NCBI GenBank assembly: GCA_002407865.1
Contig: DHPI01000045.1
Span: 29,779-40,697 of the forward strand
Direction: 5' to 3'
Length of the DNA: 10,919 nucleotides
DNA from: Spirochaetia bacterium UBA5368
Lineage (GTDB): Bacteria; Spirochaetota; UBA4802; UBA5368
In this document: in pieces, positions 5,823-10,919 of the stretch
How the letters are laid out: each line of letters opens with the position of its first letter
Position numbering within the stretch: the first letter of the stretch is position 1
Program-made: the position numbers and the translations under genes
The notes under the pieces: model-generated
Database searches by the model: none
Told to the model about the DNA's origin: nothing
Seen by the model: the letters and a program-made list of their open reading frames with translations, nothing else

Positions 5823-7730
5823 ATGGAGATTGTGTTGTTTTTGTTCATTGCGCCGGTACTGGCAGCTGTAATTCAACCAGCAATTCGTACCATCCGTTCG
5901 CGGAGTATCGCGGCTGTAGGGTCGGCGATTGTTATCAGCGGCGGGGTGATTGCGCTCTTTTTTCTCGACATAAAGGAGTCGCCGGCATTTTTTACAGCGC
6001 ACTCCAACGCCGTCAATATGGCAGTGCTTGCCGGTGAAATACTACTGTCGGTGTATGTTGTCATTACGGGCCTGAAGCATAAACGATATCTTGCGGTGCT
6101 GCTCATGCTGGCGCAGATTGCGATAATCCTCGGCCTGGAACTGTTTTACGGCGACAGGTTGAGCGCGGCCCATAACCTTTTTTTAGACCGCTTTTCCATC
6201 ATTATGGCGTTCATAATCGGCATCATTGGCAGCCTTATAATGGTGTATGCGTGCGGCTATATGAAAGACTTCCACACGCAGCACCCCGAGGTTCGCGACA
6301 GGAGCTCGTTTTTCTTCATCGTGTGTTATCTTTTCCTTGCTTCCATGTTTGTGCTTGTGTTTGCAAACAATCTGGTGTGGCTTCACTTCTGCTGGGAGCT
6401 CACCACTCTTGCTTCATTTCTGCTTATAGGCTATGCGGACACCGACGAGGCCGTCAATAACGCGTTTACCGCCCTTACGATGAATCTCTTAGGCGGGCTT
6501 GCGTTTGCCGGGGGTATTGCGTATCTTTGCGTGGCGCACGGCATTGTCGAGCTCGACCGTCTCCTTGCAATGAATAAGTACAGCGTGGTGCTGCCGGTGG
6601 TGCTGCTGAGTCTGGCCGGAATCACGAAGTCGGCGCAGTTGCCTTTTTCGGGATGGCTGCTTGGCGCCATGGTGGCGCCCACGCCAAGTTCGGCGCTGCT
6701 GCATTCCAGCACAATGGTAAAAGCGGGCGTATATCTTCTTCTCAGGCTGAGCCCGCTTCTGGCGCATACGCTGACGGGTTCCATGGTGACCCTGGTGGGT
6801 GGAGCGAGTTTTCTTGTCGCATCGCTTATCGCCGTGTCGCAACGAAACGCGAAGTGGGTGCTTGCGTATTCAACGGTGGCAAACCTCGGACTTATCGTTG
6901 CGTGCGCCGGTATTGGAAGCGCCGGCACCTTGTGGGCGGGAATATTTCTTATACTGTTTCATGCGGTTGCGAAATCGCTGCTCTTTCAGTCTGTCGGTAC
7001 GGTGGAGCATCGCCTGCACAGCAGGGATATTGAAGACATGGATAACCTTATCAACCGGATGCCGCGCGTAACGGCCATGATGGTTGTGGGCATCAGCGGT
7101 ATGTTTCTCGCTCCGTTCGGCATGCTGATAAGTAAATGGGCGGCGCTCAAGGCATTTATAGATATCGACTCCATGCTGGGGCTGGTTCTTATTGTGCTGC
7201 TTTCATACGGAAGCGCCGCGACGCTCTTTTTCTGGACCAAGTGGATGGGGAAAATCATCAGCATGAAAAATAAAAAGATCGAAAGCGGAAATATGGACGC
7301 GGCGGTAAGCCGGCAGGAATTGTCATCCGAGTCGATACATGCGGTTCTGACGGTTGTTCTCTGTCTCGCGTTTCCATTAATTTCACAGTTGTTGGTAGAG
7401 CCGTATGTGTCGCGCATATCGGGGATTGATTACGGTATTGCGCGGGGAAATTATGTAATCATGGGAATCATGGTAAGCATGCTGATAGCGCTGCCCGTAA
7501 TAATAATACGCCTGCAGCGGCATGCTCAGTTTGTTATGAGCGACGGTTATACAAGCGGTCACACCGTATCATCCGACCGGCACTACATTGGTTCGTTGGG
7601 GATAGACAGGAAAATATCGATGAAAAACATATATATGAAAGAATACTTTGGGGAGAAGAAGATTTTCGCGGCGGGTACAGCAGCGGGCATATTATTTATT
7701 ATCGCTATGGTTGCCGGAGCACTGATATGA
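5823..7730 (+). CDS. echA: Ech-type hydrogenase membrane subunit A (NuoL/antiporter-like)
   Basis: A 635-residue polytopic membrane protein of the complex I NuoL/Mrp antiporter family, the ion-translocating subunit of Ech. Conserved membrane charges are visible: Glu192 in HFCWELTTLASF, Lys269 in GITKSAQLPFSGWLLGAM, followed by APTPSSALLHSSTMVKAGVYL (286-306), Lys344 in NAKWVLAYSTVANLG, and His380/Lys384 in FHAVAKSLLF. In relatives these form the proton or ion relay. About fourteen or more hydrophobic segments are present, with polar loops at about 481-505 and 563-612. The C-terminal helix ends at the stop; there is no long NuoL-type lateral helix. The stop overlaps the echB start by 4 nt (ATGA), implying coupled translation. 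It is the first gene of an A-B-C-D-E-F set. Alone it could be taken for a complex I or Mrp subunit, but the context fixes it. Confidence 0.92.
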   Translation: MEIVLFLFIAPVLAAVIQPAIRTIRSRSIAAVGSAIVISGGVIALFFLDIKESPAFFTAHSNAVNMAVLAGEILLSVYVVITGLKHKRYLAVLLMLAQIAIILGLELFYGDRLSAAHNLFLDRFSIIMAFIIGIIGSLIMVYACGYMKDFHTQHPEVRDRSSFFFIVCYLFLASMFVLVFANNLVWLHFCWELTTLASFLLIGYADTDEAVNNAFTALTMNLLGGLAFAGGIAYLCVAHGIVELDRLLAMNKYSVVLPVVLLSLAGITKSAQLPFSGWLLGAMVAPTPSSALLHSSTMVKAGVYLLLRLSPLLAHTLTGSMVTLVGGASFLVASLIAVSQRNAKWVLAYSTVANLGLIVACAGIGSAGTLWAGIFLILFHAVAKSLLFQSVGTVEHRLHSRDIEDMDNLINRMPRVTAMMVVGISGMFLAPFGMLISKWAALKAFIDIDSMLGLVLIVLLSYGSAATLFFWTKWMGKIISMKNKKIESGNMDAAVSRQELSSESIHAVLTVVLCLAFPLISQLLVEPYVSRISGIDYGIARGNYVIMGIMVSMLIALPVIIIRLQRHAQFVMSDGYTSGHTVSSDRHYIGSLGIDRKISMKNIYMKEYFGEKKIFAAGTAAGILFIIAMVAGALI

Positions 7731-8584
7731 AGATTATTTTGGGTGTCATACTGTATATTGTCGCTGCGCCTTTAGTCGGCGGCATCCTTGCGGGAATTGA
7801 CCGCGTACTGTCGGCAAAATTGCAGAGCAGGGTCGGGCCGCCGCTGTTGCAGCCGTTTTACGATGTATTAAAGCTTTTCGAAAAACGGACAATGATTGTG
7901 AACCGGTTTCAAAACGCCTATGCATGGTGTCATGTAATATTCATGGCGATGACCGGGGCGTTCTTCTTTGAAGGCGGGGATATTTTGCTTGCGGTATTTG
8001 CTCTCACGCTTGCGGGTATATTTTTGATTCTTGGCGCATACTCATCTAATTCACCATACAGTTATCTCGGTGCGGAGCGCGAACTTGTTCTTATGCTGGC
8101 GTACGAGCCGATGGTGATTCTTACGATGGTGGGAATGTACATGGTCGCGCAAAGCTTTAGCTTCATGGAGATTGCCGCGTCGCAACGGCCCATAATTCTG
8201 TATCTTCCCGGCGTGTTTCTTGGATTTCTTTATATTCTACCAATGAAGCTCAGAAAATCGCCTTTCGACATTTCTTCTTCGCATCATGCACATCAGGAAC
8301 TGGTGCGGGGATTGACCTCCGATTTTTCTGGCAGCATGTTAGCGCTGATTGAGATAGCGCACTGGTATGAGACCACACTGCTGCTTGGTCTTGTATATCT
8401 CTTTTTCAGCTTTAATCCCGTTGTGGGAGTGTGCGCCGCGTTTGGAACGTATTTCCTTGGGATTCTTGTGGATAACAGTTACGCGCGCTTGAAATGGGAG
8501 CTTGCTTTCACTTCCGCGTGGGGAATCGCCCTCGTTTTGGGGGGAGGGAATCTCGCAATACTATATTTTATAGCAGGAGGTTGA
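7727..8584 (+). CDS. echB: Ech-type hydrogenase membrane subunit B (NuoH-like)
   Basis: A 285-residue membrane protein of the NuoH/HyfC/EchB family, which anchors the hydrogenase module to the membrane and joins it to the ion pump. Family blocks are SRVGPPLLQPFYDVLKLFEK (34-53), GAYSSNSPYSYLGAERE (103-119), where the acidic residues border the quinone-like cavity in complex I, and KSPFDISSSHHAHQELVRG (177-195), with the SPFD motif and the His-rich extension typical of EchB. About eight hydrophobic segments are seen. The ATG overlaps the echA stop by 4 nt, and the TGA ends 1 nt before echC, so translation of A, B and C is probably coupled. Confidence 0.94.
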   Translation: MKIILGVILYIVAAPLVGGILAGIDRVLSAKLQSRVGPPLLQPFYDVLKLFEKRTMIVNRFQNAYAWCHVIFMAMTGAFFFEGGDILLAVFALTLAGIFLILGAYSSNSPYSYLGAERELVLMLAYEPMVILTMVGMYMVAQSFSFMEIAASQRPIILYLPGVFLGFLYILPMKLRKSPFDISSSHHAHQELVRGLTSDFSGSMLALIEIAHWYETTLLLGLVYLFFSFNPVVGVCAAFGTYFLGILVDNSYARLKWELAFTSAWGIALVLGGGNLAILYFIAGG

Positions 8585-8585
8585 T

Positions 8586-9068
8586 ATGTCGTTTATAGCG
8601 AAGTCTCCCTGGATACTGCATTATGACGGATCGAGCTGCAACGGGTGCGATATTGAGACCCTTGCCTGTTTAACCCCGGTATACGATATCGAACGCTTCG
8701 GCGTCATTAACACGGGAAATCCGAAACATGCCGATATTCTCATCGTTACCGGATCGGTGAATCATCAGAACAGGGATGTTTTATTAAATATCTATAATCA
8801 GATGCCCGATCCAAAGGCTGTGATTGCGGTGGGAATCTGCGCCATTACCGGTGGGATTTTTGCCGAGTGTTATAACGTGCTTGGAGGGGTGGATAAGGTG
8901 CTGCCGGTGGATATATATGTGCCGGGCTGCGCCGCGCGGCCCGAGGCGATCATTGACGGGATAGTTAAGGCAATCGGTATACTGGAAATGAAGCACCAAA
9001 ATATGCGGATAAAGAGTAAATGGAGGCTGCGATGGCCATGGAAAAGCGAATTGAAATTTTCATATTGA
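8586..9068 (+). CDS. echC: Ech-type [NiFe] hydrogenase small subunit (EchC, NuoB-like)
   Basis: A 160-residue soluble subunit that carries the proximal [4Fe-4S] cluster passing electrons to the NiFe site. The four ligands are C18 and C21 (GSSCNGCDIE), C85 (AVGICAITGG) and C115 (YVPGCAARPE). The C-x2-C start is the hydrogenase pattern; complex I NuoB has adjacent cysteines instead. The small size without a medial/distal cluster domain is normal for group 4 enzymes. A strong AGGAGG (8575-8580) sits 5 nt before the ATG. The last 20 or so residues (from about 137) form a basic, Trp-containing tail, KWRLRWPWKSELKFSY at the end, encoded where the gene runs into echD. That tail is not part of the conserved core. 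Confidence 0.95.
   Translation: MSFIAKSPWILHYDGSSCNGCDIETLACLTPVYDIERFGVINTGNPKHADILIVTGSVNHQNRDVLLNIYNQMPDPKAVIAVGICAITGGIFAECYNVLGGVDKVLPVDIYVPGCAARPEAIIDGIVKAIGILEMKHQNMRIKSKWRLRWPWKSELKFSY
9022..9026 (+). promoter_or_regulatory. Ribosome binding site inside echC for echD
   Basis: GGAGG ends 5 nt before ATG 9032. It lies after the earlier in-frame ATG (9020), which therefore lacks its own well-placed site; ATG 9038 would be 11 nt away. I chose 9032 for this reason. Confidence 0.55.
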
Positions 9069-9394
9069 CCGTTGATGAACTTGTTTCCAGAACACGCAGC
9101 CTGCATGACGAGGGATATCGGCTTGTGCAGATATGCTGTTCGAAGGTTGATGAATCGGGCAAGGCGGTACTCGAGCTTGATTATACGTTTGATAAGCATT
9201 ATAATCTTTATAATATAAGGATATCTATTGAAGAGGGTGCCGAGATACCAAGCATCTCCGAAATTTTCGGGTCGGCGTTTGTATACGAAAACGAGATTCA
9301 CGATCTCTATGGTGTTTCGATACAGGGAATATCCATAGATTACCGGGGAAATTTTTACAAGACCGCAATGCCGCACCCATTCACTCAGGATTAA
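9032..9394 (+). CDS. echD: Ech-type hydrogenase subunit D (NuoC-like)
   Basis: A 120-residue NuoC/30-kDa-family subunit, structural, packing against the large and small subunits on the cytoplasmic side; it has no cofactor. The diagnostic segment is IFGSAFVYENEIHDLYGVSI (78-97), equivalent to the 'A-x-W-x-E-R-E-x-x-D-x-F/Y-G-I' motif of complex I NuoC. The short length, without NuoC's C-terminal extension, is normal for EchD. Starts at 9020 and 9038 are alternatives. With 9032 the gene overlaps echC by 37 nt. It ends 18 nt before echE. Confidence 0.87.
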   Translation: MAMEKRIEIFILTVDELVSRTRSLHDEGYRLVQICCSKVDESGKAVLELDYTFDKHYNLYNIRISIEEGAEIPSISEIFGSAFVYENEIHDLYGVSIQGISIDYRGNFYKTAMPHPFTQD

Positions 9395-9412
9395 ATGTAA
9401 GGACGAAGCATT

Positions 9413-10492
9413 ATGGGAAAACAGACGATTATACCATTCGGGCCTCAACATCCGGTGCTGCCAGAGCCGCTGCATCTTGACCTGGTGCTTGAAGATGAGC
9501 GGATTGTGGATGCAATTCCCTCTATCGGGTATGTGCATCGGGGATTGGAACTGCTGGTGTCGAAGAAGGAATATGCAGAGTACGTGTATGTAGCCGAACG
9601 CATATGCGGAATATGCAGTTTTATGCATGGCCTCGGATACTGCCAGGCCGTTGAAGAAATAATGGAAATACAGGTGCCCGAACGCGCCCTCTTTTTGCGC
9701 ACCATCTGGGCGGAACTGTCACGTATTCACAGTCATCTCATGTGGTTTGGCCTTGCGGCTGACGCGTTTGGCCTGGAAAATCTCTTTATGCTGTCATGGC
9801 GGCTCAGAGAATCTGTGCTGGATATAATTGAAGAAACAAGCGGTGGAAGGGTAATCTTTGGCGCGTGCAAAATCGGCGGTGTGAGGAGGGATATTTCTCC
9901 CGAAACTCTCCGTGACATGTGTCAAAAACTGGAAAAGCTTAAGGGGCATATGGATCGGCTGACCGGGGTTTTCCTGAACGATCGTTCGGTGGGATACCGG
10001 CTGAAAGGTATAGGCGTTCTTACGCGCGAGGATGCGCAAAGGCTGGGCGCGGTCGGCCCGCTGCTGAGGGCAAGCGGTGTTGACATGGACATGAGGCGTC
10101 TTGGTTATGCGGCATACGAGCGATTGTCATTCGAGCCGGTTACCGAGAATGACGGCGATTGCTATGCGAGGTGCGCCGTACGGGCGCGCGAGCTCTATCA
10201 GTCCATAGACCTTATTGCGCAGGCGGTTTCAATGATGCCAGATGGAGAAGTAGATACAAAGGTGCTGGGGGCCCCGAAAGGCGAATGCTTTATGCGGCTG
10301 GAGCAGCCCCGCGGCGAGGTATTATATTATGTGCGCGCGGACGGGACACGATATATCGAGCGCTTCCGCGTGCGCACTCCCACTTTTACGAACATTCCGT
10401 CGATGATACACTGCCTCAAGGGGTGTGATTTCTCGGATGTGCCGAATGTAATTCTTACGATTGATCCTTGTATAAGCTGCATTGAGAGGTGA
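9413..10492 (+). CDS. echE: Ech-type [NiFe] hydrogenase large (catalytic) subunit
   Basis: A 359-residue group 4 large subunit that holds the Ni-Fe active site, reducing protons to H2 or oxidising H2. The four nickel-site cysteines are present: C65 and C68 in ERICGICSF, and C353 and C356 in DPCISC. This separates it from NuoD of complex I, which has lost them. Other conserved blocks are FGPQHPVLPEP (9-19), GYVHRGLE (39-46), ELSRIHSHLMWFG (101-113) and EQPRGEVLYYVRADG (297-311), with RVRTPTF following. The protein ends three residues after C356, at the Arg that closes DPCxxCxxR, so no cleavable C-terminal peptide exists. AAGGA (9399-9403) precedes the ATG by 9 nt. Maturation genes (hyp) are not in the window. 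Confidence 0.97.
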   Translation: MGKQTIIPFGPQHPVLPEPLHLDLVLEDERIVDAIPSIGYVHRGLELLVSKKEYAEYVYVAERICGICSFMHGLGYCQAVEEIMEIQVPERALFLRTIWAELSRIHSHLMWFGLAADAFGLENLFMLSWRLRESVLDIIEETSGGRVIFGACKIGGVRRDISPETLRDMCQKLEKLKGHMDRLTGVFLNDRSVGYRLKGIGVLTREDAQRLGAVGPLLRASGVDMDMRRLGYAAYERLSFEPVTENDGDCYARCAVRARELYQSIDLIAQAVSMMPDGEVDTKVLGAPKGECFMRLEQPRGEVLYYVRADGTRYIERFRVRTPTFTNIPSMIHCLKGCDFSDVPNVILTIDPCISCIER

Positions 10493-10496
10493 TGAA

Positions 10497-10868
10497 ATGA
10501 AAAAGTTTGCAATGGAACGGATGTCGTTAAACAACCTGTTCAGGAAGCCGTCAACGAGGCTTTACCCGGACGCTCCAAAAAAATATTTTCCGAATACGCG
10601 TGGCAGGCTCGTATTCAATCTTAGTGATTGCACGTTCTGTACGCTGTGTCAGAAAAAATGCCCCACTCACGCGATCACAGTTCGGCGCGAGCAGCAGGAA
10701 TGGGAGCTCGAGCGGATGCGCTGTATAGCATGCGGTAACTGCTGCGATCTGTGCCGCAAGGGCTGCCTCACAATGAAAAACGAATTGACAAAAGCTGTAA
10801 TTTTGCCCGAGCGCGAGTATTATCGCCGCGAAAAGCCTCAATCTTCTGGAGAGGATGCCGTAAAGTAA
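10497..10868 (+). CDS. echF: Ech-type hydrogenase ferredoxin-like subunit (EchF, NuoI-like, 2x[4Fe-4S])
   Basis: A 123-residue polyferredoxin subunit that should take electrons from soluble ferredoxin and pass them to EchC. Cluster I ligands are C45-x2-C48-x2-C51-x3-C55-P. Cluster II is C76-x2-C79-x2-C82-x3-C86, in which the Pro that usually follows the last cysteine is Arg, and extra cysteines occur at 83 and 90 (CIACGNCCDLCRKGC). The N-terminal stretch NLFRKPSTRLYPDAPKKYFP is typical of EchF/NuoI-type subunits. ATG 10497 is preferred to an in-frame TTG at 10482, because GAGAGGTGA lies just upstream and the TTG would overlap echE. The stop codon is 10866-10868. Confidence 0.93.
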   Translation: MKKFAMERMSLNNLFRKPSTRLYPDAPKKYFPNTRGRLVFNLSDCTFCTLCQKKCPTHAITVRREQQEWELERMRCIACGNCCDLCRKGCLTMKNELTKAVILPEREYYRREKPQSSGEDAVK

Positions 10869-10902
10869 ATTTGATGTTCTGCGTGAAAAGCTTTCGGAGA
10901 AC

Positions 10903-10919
10903 ATGAAGGCAGCGACCAT
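10903..10919 (+). CDS. Possible start of a further gene, cut by the right edge
   Basis: The frame is open from 10864 to the window end after an in-frame TAA at 10861-10863. It reads as a plausible hydrophilic N-terminus (KFDVLREKLSENMKAAT). The only ATG is at 10903, preceded by CGGAGA at a short 2-3 nt spacing; no standard start exists nearer the echF stop. Too little remains to name a family. Confidence 0.25.

Noticed and set aside
5564..5848. 94-codon minus-strand frame over the gap and echA start
   Set aside because: It overlaps the echA start and has no motif; likely chance.
8870..9628. 252-codon reading frame on the minus strand
   Set aside because: It runs antisense to echC, echD and echE, which are all firmly identified; its sequence resembles no family and it is explained by codon bias on the other strand.
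5823..10868. Respiratory complex I (nuo) operon
   Set aside because: The large subunit keeps both nickel CxxC motifs, the small subunit has C-x2-C rather than adjacent cysteines, and no NuoEFG or NuoAJKMN genes are present; the six-gene order matches Ech.

Overview
The window looks like part of the genome of an anaerobic, fermentative bacterium. Two oxygen-sensitive, low-potential enzyme systems point that way: a tungsten-type aldehyde:ferredoxin oxidoreductase (AOR) and a membrane-bound Ech-type [NiFe] hydrogenase. Base composition is moderate and all recognisable genes are on the + strand. The regulator's architecture (seven-helix membrane domain fused to an AraC DNA-binding domain) is common in spirochaetes of the Leptospira type, so Spirochaetota is a tentative guess; the sequence alone does not settle it. 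No mobile element, tRNA, rRNA or CRISPR array was seen.

Layout. 1-426: the C-terminal end of a YheT-type alpha/beta hydrolase, cut by the left edge. 427-575: a short gap with a TTGACA box and an inverted repeat, a candidate promoter/operator. 576-1688: the membrane-anchored AraC-type regulator. 1689-1895: a gap with a long imperfect hairpin. 1896-2423: a small SCP2-like protein of unknown role. 2448-3632: an iron-containing alcohol dehydrogenase. 3697-5553: AOR. A 16-bp perfect palindrome lies just before the dehydrogenase start, and an 11-bp-stem hairpin lies between the dehydrogenase and AOR. 5554-5822: a 269-bp leader without a credible gene. 5823-10868: six tightly packed genes matching echA-B-C-D-E-F in that order, followed by the possible first codons of another gene at the right edge.

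How the genes may work together (inference). The alcohol dehydrogenase interconverts an alcohol and an aldehyde using NAD(P)H. AOR interconverts the aldehyde and its carboxylic acid using ferredoxin. Ech couples reduced ferredoxin to H2 evolution and ion translocation. Run oxidatively, this is alcohol -> aldehyde -> acid with H2 and an ion gradient as products. Run in reverse, H2 could drive reduction of acids to alcohols. The SCP2-like protein suggests a hydrophobic substrate, and the membrane-bound AraC regulator could control the set, but neither is shown by the sequence. All six Ech subunits keep their expected cluster and active-site cysteines. The large subunit stops exactly at the end of its C-terminal nickel motif, so it would not need proteolytic maturation.
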